The notes below the pieces were generated by a model that had not been told where the DNA came from, made no database searches, and was given only the letters and a program-made list of their open reading frames with translations. Positions 24,901 to 36,397 of a DNA stretch of 64,000 nt are shown one piece after another. The stretch is from Ptiloglossa arizonensis. Taxonomy: Eukaryota > Arthropoda > Insecta > Hymenoptera > Colletidae. The position numbers were made by a program, and so were the translations under genes. The stretch's first letter is position 1, and each line of letters starts with the position of its first letter. Location of the stretch: positions 62,001-126,000 of the forward strand of contig NW_027479304.1 in assembly GCF_051014685.1 (NCBI RefSeq), given 5' to 3'.

Positions 24901-25770
24901 GGATTTAAGAAACGCTTGAAAACCTCAAAATTTTCACATTTCTGATGCTCGAAACGAATAACTAGAACCGCCTAGGGGAAAAGTGCGCATACCGTTGTAA
25001 TCGGGCGAGTTTCTACTTTCAGATGCAACAGAAATTTTGCGGATTGATCAATCCGTTCGCGAGATATGGCAGTTTGGAGATAAGAAACGCTTGAGAAACT
25101 CAAAATTTTCGCAGTTGTGATGCTCGACACGAATAACTAGGACGGCCTAGGGGAAAAGTGCGCATACCGTTGTAATCGGGCGAGTTTCTACTTTCAGATA
25201 CAACAGAAATTTTGCGGATTGGTCAATCCGTTCGCGAGATATGGCAGTTTGGATGTAAGAAACGCTTGAGAAACTCAAAATTTTCGCAGTTCTGATGCTC
25301 GACACGAATAACTAGAACGGCCAAGGGGAAAAGTGCGCATACCGTTGTAATCGGGCGAGTTTCTACTTTAAGATGCAACAGAAATTTTGCGGATTGGTCA
25401 ATCCGTTCGTGAGATATGGCAGTTTGGAGGTAAGAAACGCTTGAGAAACTCAAAATTTTCGCAGTTCTGATGCTCGAAACGAATAACTAGAACCGCTTAG
25501 GGGAAAAGTGCGCATACCGTTGTAATCGGGCGAGATTCTACTTTGAGATGCAACAGAAATTTTGCGGATTGATCAATCCGTTCGCGAGATATGGCAGTTT
25601 GGAGATAAGAAACGCTTGAGAAACTCAAAATTTTCGCAGTTCTGATGGCTCGACACGAATAACTAGAACGGCCTAGGGGAAAAGTGCGCATACCGTTGTA
25701 ATCGGGAGAGTTTCTACTTTCAGATGCAACAGAAATTTTGCGGATTGGTCAATCCGTTCGCGAGATATGG
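18945..25770 (+). repeat. 39-monomer higher-order block, copy 2 (6826 bp)
   Basis: It aligns with copy 1 at offset 6650 up to about 22.36 kb and at 6825-6826 afterwards. The change is caused by one T monomer near 22.39-22.57 kb that copy 1 lacks between its Y and 'actaggacgg' monomers. I saw roughly eight single-base differences over the whole block, including 'ccgttggcg' near 21733, 'gaagctc' near 23173, and a one-base insertion near 25648. This is about 99.9% identity outside the monomer gain or loss. Confidence 0.85.
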
Positions 25771-27340
25771 CAGTTTGGAGGTAAGAAACGCTTGAGAAAC
25801 TCAAAATTTTCGCAGTTCTGATGCTCGACACGAATAACTAGAACGGCCTAGGGGAAAAGTGCGCATACCGTTGTAATCGGGCGAGTTTCTACTTTCAGAT
25901 GCAACAGAAATTTTGCGGATTGGTCAATCCGTTCGCGAGATATGGCAGTTTGGAGGTAAGAAACGCTTGAGAAACTCAAAATTTTCGCAGTTCTGATGCT
26001 CGAAACGAATAACTAGAACCGCCTAGGGGAAAAGTGCGCATACCGTTGTAATCGGGCGAGTTTCTACTTTCAGATGCAACAGAAATTTTGCGGATTGATC
26101 AATCCGTTCGCGAGATATGGCAGTTTGGAGATAAGAAACGCTTGAGAAACTCAAAATTTTCGCAGTTGTGATGCTCGACACGAATAACTAGAACGGCCTA
26201 GGGGCAAAGTGCGCACACCGTTGTAATCGGGCGAGTTTCTACTTTCAGATGCAACAGAAATTTTGCGAATTGGTCAATCCGTTCGCGAGATATGGCAGTT
26301 TGGATGTAAGAAACGCTTGAGAAACTCAAAATTTTCGCAGTTCTGATGCTCGACACGAATAACTAGAACGGCCAAGGGGAAAAGTGCGCATACCGTTGTA
26401 ATCGGGCGAGTTTCTACTTTAAGATGCAACAGAAATTTTGCGGATTGGTCAATCCGTTCGTGAGATATGGCAGTTTGGAGGTAAGAAACGCTTGAGAAAC
26501 TCAAAATTTTCGCAGTTCTGATGCTCGAAACGAATAACTAGAACCGCCTAGGGGAAAAGTGCGCATACCGTTGTAATCGGGCGAGATTCTACTTTCAGAT
26601 GCAACAGAAATTTTGCGGATTGATCAATCCGTTCGCGAGATATGGCAGTTTGGAGATAAGAAACGCTTGAGAAACTCAAAATTTTCGCAGTTCTGATGCT
26701 CGACACGAATAACTAGAACGGCCTAGGGGAAAAGTGCGCATACCGTTGTAATCGGGAGAGTTTCTACTTTCAGATGCAACAGAAATTTTGCGGATTGGTC
26801 AATCCGTTCGCGAGATATGGCAGTTTGGAGGTAAGAAACGCTTGAGAAACTCAAAATTTTCGCAGTTCTGATGCTCGACACGAATAACTAGAACGGCCTA
26901 GGGGAAAAGTGCGCATACCGTTGTAATCGGGCGAGTTTCTACTTTCAGATGCAACAGAAATTTTGCGGATTGGTCAATCCGTTCGCGAGATATGGCAGTT
27001 TGGAGGTAAGAAACGCTTGAGAAACTCAAAATTTTCGCAGTTCTGATGCTCGAAACGAATAACTAGAACCGCCTAGGGGAAAAGTGCGCATACCGTTGTA
27101 ATCGGGCGAGTTTCTACTTTCAGATGCAACAGAAATTTTGCGGATTGATCAATCCGTTCGCGAGATATGGCAGTTTGGAGATAAGAAACGCTTGAGAAAC
27201 TCAAAATTTTCGCAGTTGTGATGCTCGACACGAATAACTAGAACGGCCTAGGGGCAAAGTGCGCACACCGTTGTAATCGGGCGAGTTTCTACTTTCAGAT
27301 GCAACAGAAATTTTGCGAATTGGTCAATCCGTTCGCGAGA
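25240..27340 (+). repeat. Six-monomer (1050-bp) tandem duplication
   Basis: Copies lie at about 25.24-26.29 and 26.29-27.34 kb. Shared markers are 'cgagattcta', 'cgggagag' and the unusual 'ggggcaaagtgcgcacacc' (26211 and 27261 for 'gcgcacaccg'). The offset is 1051 before the inserted G near 25648 and 1050 after it. The left part of copy 1 is also the tail of the 6.8-kb block, so this duplication used that end as its source. Confidence 0.85.
25556..25731 (+). repeat. 176-bp monomer (one inserted G)
   Basis: 'gatggctcg' replaces 'gatgctcg' near 25648. The monomer aligned with it in the first copy of the 6.65-kb duplication (around 18.8 kb) lacks the insertion, and so does the monomer 1050 bp downstream, so it is private and recent. 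Two substitutions ('cgcttagg' near 25497 and 'tttgag' near 25544) lie close by. Confidence 0.9.
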
Positions 27341-28059
27341 TATGGCAGTTTGGATTTAAGAAACGCTTGAAAACCTCAAAATTTTCACATTTCTGATGCT
27401 CGAAACGAATAACTAGAACCGCCTAGGGGAAAAGTGCGCATACCGATGTAATCGGGCGAGTTTCTACTTTCAGATGCAACAGAAATTTTGCGGATTGATT
27501 AATCCGTTCGCGAGATATGGCAGTTTGGAGATAAGAAACGCTTGAGAAACTCAAAATTTTCGCAGTTCTGGTGCACGAAACGATTGACTAGAACGGCCTA
27601 GGGGCAAAGTGCGCATACCGTTGTAATCGGGCGAGTTTCTACTTTGAGATGCAACAGAAATTTTGCGGATTGGTCGATCCGTTCGCGAGATGTGGCAGTT
27701 TGGATGTAAGAAACGCTTGAGAAACTCAAAATTTTAGCAGTTCTGATGCTCGAAACGAATAACTAGAACGGCCTAGGGGAGAAGTACGCATACCGTTGTA
27801 ATCGGGCGAGTTTCTACTTTGAGATGCAACAGAAATTTTGCGGATTGGTCAATCCGTTCGCGAGATGTGGCAGTTTGGATGTAAGAAACGCTTGAGAAAC
27901 TCAAAATTTTCGCAGTTCTGATGCACGACGCGAATAACTAGAACGGCCAAGGGGAAAAGTGCGCATACCGTTGTAATCGGGCGAGTTTCTACTTTCAGAT
28001 GCAACAGAAATTTTGCGGATTGATCAATCCGTTCGCGAGATATGGCAGTTTGGAGGTAA
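27341..28059 (+). repeat. T-V-W monomer run joining two duplicated blocks
   Basis: T is followed by V ('gatcaat' changed to 'gattaat' near 27499), W, and a W-like chimera with 'tttgag', 'gatgtgg' and 'ggatgtaag' but an ordinary 'ttttcgcag' and a private 'cacgacgcg'. Nothing else is present. Confidence 0.8.
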
Positions 28060-30155
28060 GAAACGCTTGAGAAACTCAAAATTTTCGCAGTTCTGATGCT
28101 CGACACGAATAACTAGAACGGCCTAGGGGAAAAGTGCGCATACCGTTGTAATCGGGCGAGCTTCTACTTTCAGATGCAACAGAAATTTTGCGGATTGGTC
28201 AATCCGTTCGCGAGATATGGCCGTTTGGATTTAAGAAACGCTTGAAAACCTCAAAATTTTCACATTTCTGATGCTCGAAACGAATAACTAGAACCGCCTA
28301 GGGGAAAAGTGGGCATACCGTTGTAATCGGGCGAGTTTCTACTTTCAGATGCAACAGAAATTTTGCGGATTAGTCAATCCGATCGCGAGATATGGCAGTT
28401 TGGAGGTAAGAAACGCTTGAGAAACTCAAAATTTTCGCAGTTCTGATGCTCGAAACGAATAACAAGAACGGCCTAGGGGAGAAGTACGCATACCGTTGTA
28501 ATCGGGCGAGATTCTACTTTCAGATGCATCAGAAATTATGCGGATTGGTCAATCCGTTCGCGGGATATGGCAGTTTGGAGGTAAGAAACGCTTGAGAAAC
28601 TCAAAATTTTCGCAGTTCTGATGCTCGAAACGACTAACTGGAACGGCCTAGGGGAAAACTACACCTACCGTTGTAATCGGGCGAGTTTCTACTTTCAGAT
28701 GGCACAGAAATTTTGCGGATTGATGAATCCGTTCGCGAGATGTGGCAGTTTGGTGATAAGAAACGCTTGAGAAACTCAAAATTTTCGCAGTTCTGATGCT
28801 CGAAACGAATAACTAGAACGGCCTAGGGGAAAAGTGCGCCTACCGTTGTAATCGGGCGAGTTTCTACTTTCAGATGCAACAGAAATTTTGCGGATTGATC
28901 AATCCGTTCGCGAGATATGGCAGTTTGGAGGTAAGAAACGCTTGAGAAACTCAAAATTTTCGCAGTTCTGATGCTCGAAACGAATAACTAGAACCGCCTA
29001 GTGGAAAAGTTCGCATACCGTTGTAATCGGGCGAGTTTCTACTTTCAGATGCAACAGAAATTTTGCGGATTGATCAATCCGTTCGCGAGATATGGCAGTT
29101 TGGAGATAAGAAACGCTTGAGAAACTCAAAATCTTCGCAGTTGTGATGCTCGACACGAATAACTAGAACGGCCTACGGGAAAAGTGCGCATACCGTTGTA
29201 ATCGGGCGAGTTTCTACTTTCAGATACAACAGAAATTTTGTGGATTGGTCAATCCGTTCGCGAGATATGGTAGTTTGGAGGTAAGAAACGCTTGAGAAAC
29301 TCAAAATTTTCGCAGTTCTGATGCTCGACACGAATAACTAGAACGGCCTAGGGGAAAAGTGCGCATACCGTTGTAATCGGGCGAGTTTCTACTTTCAGAT
29401 GCAACAGAAATTTTGCGGATTGGTCAATCCGTTCGCGAGATATGGCCGTTTGGATTTAAGAAACGCTTGAAAACCTCAAAATTTTCACATTTCTGATGCT
29501 CGAAACGAATAACTAGAACCGCCTAGGGGAAAAGTGGGCATACCGTTGTAATCGGGCGAGTTTCTACTTTCAGATGCAACAGAAATTTTGCGGATTAGTC
29601 AATCCGTTCGCGAGATATGGCAGTTTGGAGGTAAGAAACGCTTGAGAAACTCAAAATTTTCGCAGTTCTGATGCTCGAAACGAATAACAAGAACGGCCTA
29701 GGGGAGAAGTACGCATACCGTTGTAATCGGGCGAGATTCTACTTTCAGATGCATCAGAAATTATGCGGATTGGTCAATCCGTTCGCGGGATATGGCAGTT
29801 TGGAGGTAAGAAACGCTTGAGAAACTCAAAATTTTCGCAGTTCTGATGCTCGAAACGACTAACTGGAACGGCCTAGGGGAAAACTACACCTACCGTTGTA
29901 ATCGGGCGAGTTTCTACTTTCAGATGGCACAGAAATTTTGCGGATTGATGAATCCGTTCGCGAGATGTGGCAGTTTGGTGATAAGAAACGCTTGAGAAAC
30001 TCAAAATTTTCGCAGTTCTGATGCTCGAAACGAATAACTAGAACGGCCTAGGGGAAAAGTGCGCATACCGTTGTAATCGGGCGAGTTTCTACTTTCAGAT
30101 GCAACAGAAATTTTGCGGATTGATCAATCCGTTCGCGAGATATGGCAGTTTGGAG
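28060..30155 (+). repeat. Five-monomer repeat with 1225-bp offset
   Basis: About 28.06-28.93 kb matches 29.29-30.16 kb (7 monomers). Shared markers are T' ('ccgtttggattt'), 'ggattagtc' followed by 'gaataacaag', X with 'gatgcatcag', and Y. Differences include 'gatcgcg' near 28381 and 'gcgcctacc' near 28840. A further copy of the T'-to-Y run lies about 16971 bp downstream, around 46.4-47.0 kb. Confidence 0.85.
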
Positions 30156-30799
30156 ATAAGAAACGCTTGAGAAACTCAAAATTTTCGCAGTTGTGATGCT
30201 CGACACGAATAACTAGAACGGCCTAGGGGAAAAGTGCGCATACCGTTGTAATCGGGCGAGTTTCTACTTTCAGATACAACAGAAATTTTGCGGATTGGTC
30301 AATCCGTTCGCGAGATATGGCAGTTTGGATGTAAGAAACGCTTGAGAAACTCAAAATTTTCGCAGTTCTGATGCTCGACACGAATAACTAGAACGGCCAA
30401 GGGGAAAAGTGCGCATACTGCTGTAATCGGGCGAGTTTCTACTTTAAGATGCAACAGAAATTTTGCGGATTGGTCAATCCGTTCGTGAGATATGGCAGTT
30501 TGGAGGTAAGAAACGCTTGAGAAACTCAAAATTTTCGCAGTTCTGATGCTCGAAACGAATAACTAGAACCGCCTAGGGGAAAAGTGCGCATACCGTTGTA
30601 ATCGGGCGAGATTCTACTTTCAGATGCAACAGAAATTTTGCGGATTGATCAATCCGTTCGCGAGATATGGCAGTTTGGAGATAAGAAACGCTTGAGAAAC
30701 TCAAAATTTTCGCAGTTCTGATGCTCGACACGAATAACTAGAACGGCCTAGGGGAAAAGTGCGCATACCGTTGTAATCGGGAGAGTTTCTACTTTCAGA
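30156..30799 (+). repeat. Monomers upstream of the 5598-bp duplication
   Basis: The run contains 'gatgtaag/ggccaagg', 'tttaag/cgtgag', 'cgagattcta' and 'cgggagag' monomers in that order. The same order occurs at 15.9-16.5, 18.4-18.9, 22.8-23.3, 25.2-25.7, 26.3-26.8 and 42.9-43.4 kb. Here one monomer has the private 'catactgctgtaat' near 30417. Confidence 0.8.
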
Positions 30800-33700
30800 T
30801 GCAACAGAAATTTTGCGGATTGGTCAATCCGTTCGCGAGATATGGCAGTTTGGAGGTAAGAAACGCTTGAGAAACTCAAAATTTTCGCAGTTCTGATGCT
30901 CGACACGAATAACTAGAACGGCCTAGGGGAAAAGTGCGCATACCGTTGTAATCGGGCGAGTTTCTACTTTCAGATGCAACAGAAATTTTGCGGATTGGTC
31001 AATCCGTTCGCGAGATATGGCAGTTTGGAGGTAAGAAACGCTTGAGAAACTCAAAATTTTCGCAGTTCTGATGCTCGAAACGAATAACTAGAACCGCCTA
31101 GGGGAAAAGTGCGCATACCGTTGTAATCGGGCGAGTTTCTACTTTCAGATGCAACAGAAATTTTGCGGATTGATCAATCCGTTCGCGAGATATGGCAGTT
31201 TGGAGATAAGAAACGCTTGAGAAACTCAAAATTATCGCAGTTGTGATGCTCGACACGAATAACTAGAACGGCCTAGGGGAAAAGTGCGAACACCGTTGTG
31301 ATCGGGCGAGTTTCTACTTTCAGATGCAACAGAAATTTTGCGAATTGGTCAATCCGTTCGCGAGATATGGCAGTTTGGATTTAAGAAACGCTTGAAAACC
31401 TCAAAATTTTCACATTTCTGATGCTCGAAACGAATAACTAGAACCGCCTAGGGGAAAAGTGCGCATACCGATGTAATCGGGCGAGTTTCTACTTTCAGAT
31501 GCAACAGAAATTTTGCGGATTGATCAATCCGTTCGCGAGATATGGCAGTTTGGAGATAAGAAACGCTTGAGAAACTCAAAATTTTCGCAGTTCTGGTGCA
31601 CGAAACGATTGACTAGAACGGCCTAGGGGCAAAGTGCGCATACCGTTGTAATCGGGCGAGTTTCTACTTTGAGATGCAACAGAAATTTTGCGGATTGGTC
31701 GATCCGTTCGCGAGATGTGGCAGTTTGGATGTAAGAAACGCTTGAGAAACTCAAAATTTTAGCAGTTCTGATGCTCGAAACGAATAACTAGAACGGCCTA
31801 GGGGAGAAGTACGCATACCGTTGTAATCGGGCGAGTTTCTACTTTCAGATGCAACAGAAATTTTGCGGATTGGTCATTCCGTTCCCGAGATATGGCAGTT
31901 TGGAGGTAAAAAACGCTTGAGAAACTCAAAATTTTCGCATTTCTGATGCTCGAAACGAATAACTAGAACCGCCTAGGGGAAAAGTGCGCATACCGTTGTA
32001 ATCGGGCGAGTTTCTACTTTCAGAAGCAACAGAAATTTTGCGGATTGGTCAATCCGTTCCCGAGATATGGCAGTTTGGAGGTAAGAAACGCTTGAGAAAC
32101 TCAAAATTTTCGCAGTTCTGATGCTCGAAACGAATAACTAGAACCGCCTAGTGGAAAAGTGCGCATGCCGTTCTAATCGGGCGAGTTTCTACTTTCAGAT
32201 GCAACAGAAATTTTGCGGATTGATCAATCCGTTCGCGAGATATGGCAGTTTGGAGATAAGAAACGCTTGAGACACTCAAAATTTTCGCAGTTGTGATGCT
32301 CGACACGAATAACTAGAACGGCCTAGGGGAAAAGTGCGCATACCGTTGTAATCGGGCGAGTTTCTACTTTCAGATACAACAGAAATTTTGCGGATTGGTA
32401 AATCCGTTCGCGAGATATGGCAGTTTGGAGGGAAGAAACGCTTGAGAAACTCAAAATTTTCGCAGTTCTGATGCTCGACACGAATAACTAGAACGGCCTA
32501 GGGGAAAAGTGCGCATACCGTTGTAATCGGGCGAGTTTCTACTTTAAGATGCAGCAGAAATTTTGCGGATTGGTTAATCCGTTCGTGAGATATGGCAGTT
32601 TGGAGGTAAGAAACGCTTGAGAAACTCAAAATTTTCGCAGTTCTGATGCTCGAAACGACTAACTGGAACGGCCTAGGGGAAAACTACACCTACCGTTGTA
32701 ATCGGGCGAGTTTCTACTTTCAGATGGCACAGAAATTTTGCGGATTGATGAATCCGTTCGCGAGATGTGGCAGTTTGGTGATAAGAAACGCTTGAGAAAC
32801 TCAAAATTTTCGCAGTTCTGATGCTCGAAACGAATAACTAGAACGGCCTAGGGGAAAAGTGCGCATACCGTTGTAATCGGGCGAGTTTCTACTTTCAGAT
32901 GCAACAGAAATTTTGCGAATTGGTCAATCCGTTCGCGAGATATGGCAGTTTGGATTTAAGAAACGCTTGAAAACCTCAAAATTTTCACATTTCTGATGCT
33001 CGAAACGAATAACTAGAACCGCCTAGGGGAAAAGTGCGCATACCGTTGTAATCGGGCGAGTTTCTACTTTCAGATGCAACAGAAATTTTGCGGATTGATC
33101 AATCCGTTCGCGAGATATGGCAGTTTGGAGATAAGAAACGCTTGAGAAACTCAAAATTTTCGCAGTTGTGATGCTCGACACGAATAACTAGAACGGCCTA
33201 GGGGAAAAGTGCGCATACCGTTGTAATCGGGCGAGTTTCTACTTTCAGATACAACAGAAATTTTGCGGATTGGTCAATCCGTTCGCGAGATATGGCAGTT
33301 TGGATGTAAGAAACGCTTGAGAAACTCAAAATTTTCGCAGTTCTGATGCACGACACGAATAACTAGAACGGCCAAGGGGAAAAGTGCGCATACCGTTGTA
33401 ATCGGGCGAGTTTCTACTTTAAGATGCAACAGAAATTTTGCGGATTGGTCAATCCGTTCGCGAGATATGGCAGTTTGGAGATAAGAAACGCTTGAGAAAA
33501 TCAAAATTTTCGCAGTTGTGATGCTCGACACGAATAACTAGAACGGCCTAGGGGAAAAGTGCGCATAGCGTTGTAATCGGGCGAGTTTCTACTTTCAGAT
33601 ACAACAGAAATTTTGCGGATTGGTCAATCCTTTCGCGAGATATGGCAGTTTGGAGATAAGAAACGCTTGAGAAACTCAAAATTTTCGCAGTTCTGATGCT

Positions 33701-36397
33701 CGACACGTTAACTAGAACGGCCTAGGGGAAAAGTGCGCATACCGTTGTAATCGGGCGAGTTTCTACTTTCAGATGCAACAGAAATTTTGCGGATTGGTCA
33801 ATCCGTTCGCGAGATATGGCAGTTTGGAGGTAAGAAACGCTTGGGAAACTCAAAATTTTCGCAGTTCTGATGCTCGAAACGAATAACTAGAGCCGCCTAG
33901 GGGAAAAGTGCGCATACCGTTGTAATCGGGCGAGTTTCTACTTTCAGATGCAACAGAAATTTTGCGGATTGATCAATCCGTTCGCGAGATATGGCAGTTT
34001 GGAGGTAAGAAACGCTTGAGAAACTCAAAATTTTCGCAGTTCTGATGCTCGAAACGAATAACTAGAACCGCCTAGGGGAAAAGTGCGCATACCGTTGTAA
34101 TCGGGCGAGTTTCTACTTTCAGATGCAACAGAAATTTTGCGGATTGATCAATCCGTTCGCGAGATATGGCAGTTTGGAGATAAGAAACGCTTGAGAAACT
34201 CAAAATTTTCGCAGTTCTGATGCTCGACACGAATAACTAGAACGGCCTAGGGGAAAAGTGCGCATACCGTTGTAATCGGGCGAGTTTCTACTTTCAGATG
34301 CAACAGAAATTTTGCGAATTGGTCAATCCGTTCGCGAGATATGGCAGTTTGGATGTAAGAAACGCTTGAGAAACTCAAAATTTTCGCAGTTCTGATGCTC
34401 GACACGAATAACTAGAACGGCCTAGGGGAAAAGTGCGCATACCGTTGTAATCGGGCGAGTTTCTACTTTAAGATGCAACAGAAATTTTGCGGATTGGTCA
34501 ATCCGTTCGTGAGATATGGCAGTTTGGAGGTAAGAAACGCTTGAGAAACTCAAAATTTTCGCAGTTCTGATGCTCGAAACGATTAACTAGAACCGCCTAG
34601 GGGAAAAGTGCGCATACCGTTGTAATCGGGCGAGTTTCTACTTTCAGATGCAACAGAAATTTTGCGGATTGATCAATCCGTTCGCGAGATATGGCAGTTT
34701 GGAGGTAAGAAACGCTTGAGAAACTCAAAATTTTCGCAGTTCTGATGCTCGAAACGAATAACTAGAACCGCCTAGGGGAAAAGTGCGCATACCGTTGTAA
34801 TCGGGCGAGTTTCTACTTTCAGATGCAACAGAAATTTTGCGGATTGATCAATCCGTTCGCGAGATATGGCAGTTTGGAGATAAGAAACGCTTGAGAAACT
34901 CAAAATTTTCGCAGTTCTGATGCTCGACACGAATAACTAGAACGGCCTAGGGGAAAAGTGCGCATACCGTTGTAATCGGGCGAGTTTCTACTTTCAGATG
35001 CAACAGAAATTTTGCGGATTGGTCAATCCGTTCGCGAGATATGGCAGTTTGGAGGTAAGAAACGCTTGGGAAACTCAAAATTTTCGCAGTTCTGATGCTC
35101 GAAACGAATAACTAGAGCCGCCTAGGGGAAAAGTGCGCATACCGTTGTAATCGGGCGAGTTTCTACTTTCAGATGCAACAGAAATTTTGCGGATTGATCA
35201 ATCCGTTCGCGAGATATGGCAGTTTGGAGGTAAGAAACGCTTGAGAAACTCAAAATTTTCGCAGTTCTGATGCTCGAAACGAATAACTAGAACCGCCTAG
35301 GGGAAAAGTGCGCATACCGTTGTAATCGGGCGAGTTTCTACTTTCAGATGCAACAGAAATTTTGCGGATTGATCAATCCGTTCGCGAGATATGGCAGTTT
35401 GGAGATAAGAAACGCTTGAGAAACTCAAAATTTTCGCAGTTGTGATGCTCGACACGAATAACTAGAACGGCCTAGGGGAAAAGTGCGCATACCGTTGTAA
35501 TCGGGCGAGTTTCTACTTTCAGATACAACAGAAATTTTGCGGATTGGTCAATCCGTTCGCGAGATATGGCAGTTTGGATGTAAGAAACGCTTGAGAAACT
35601 CAAAATTTTCGCAGTTCTGATGCTCGACACGTTAACTAGAACGGCCTAGGGGAAAAGTGCGCATACCGTTGTAATCGGGCGAGTTTCTACTTTCAGATGC
35701 AACAGAAATTTTGCGGATTGGTCAATCCGTTCGCGAGATATGGCAGTTTGGAGGTAAGAAACGCTTGGGAAACTCAAAATTTTCGCAGTTCTGATGCTCG
35801 AAACGAATAACTAGAGCCGCCTAGGGAAAAAGTGCGCATACCGTTGTAATCGGGCGAGTTTCTACTTTCAGATGCAACAGAAATTTTGCGGATTGATCAA
35901 TCCGTTCGCGAGATATGGCAGTTTGGAGGTAAGAAACGCTTGAGAAACTCAAAATTTTCGCAGTTCTGATGCTCGAAACGAATAACTAGAACCGCCTAGG
36001 GGAAAAGTGCGCATACCGTTGTAATCGGGCGAGTTTCTACTTTCAGATGCAACAGAAATTTTGCGGATTGATCAATCCGTTCGCGAGATATGGCAGTTTG
36101 GAGATAAGAAACGCTTGAGAAACTCAAAATTTTCGCAGTTCTGATGCTCGACACGAATAACTAGAACGGCCTAGGGGAAAAGTGCGCATACCGTTGTAAT
36201 CGGGCGAGTTTCTACTTTCAGATGCAACAGAAATTTTGCGAATTGGTCAATCCGTTCGCGAGATATGGCAGTTTGGATGTAAGAAACGCTTGAGAAACTC
36301 AAAATTTTCGCAGTTCTGATGCTCGACACGAATAACTAGAACGGCCTAGGGGAAAAGTGCGCATACCGTTGTAATCGGGCGAGTTTCTACTTTAAGA
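30800..36397 (+). repeat. 32-monomer higher-order block, copy 1 (5598 bp)
   Basis: Thirty 175-bp and two 174-bp monomers give exactly 5598 bp. Rare internal markers shared with copy 2 include 'attatcgcag' (31233), 'gcgaacaccgttgtg', 'ggtcattcc/cccgag', 'agaagcaac', 'gcatgccgttctaat' (32165), 'ggtaaatcc', 'gagggaag', 'gatgcagcag', 'gcatagcg' (33566), 'aatcctttcg' (33629) and 'tagggaaaaag' (35824). Inside the block, a 'cttgggaaac' monomer occurs three times (33841, 35066, 35765), showing older 7- and 4-monomer duplications. Confidence 0.92.

Larger units (their letters stand above)
26260..31845 (+). repeat. Displaced nine-monomer match, 4025-bp offset
   Basis: About 26.26-27.82 kb recurs at about 30.29-31.85 kb (23 monomers away). 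It includes the rare 'taccgatgtaatc' and the V and W monomers. The second copy has extra changes, such as 'attatcgcag' and 'gcgaacaccgttgtgatc', that then spread with the 5598-bp duplication. The match links the block ending near 27.8 kb with the start of the 30.8-kb block. Confidence 0.8.
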
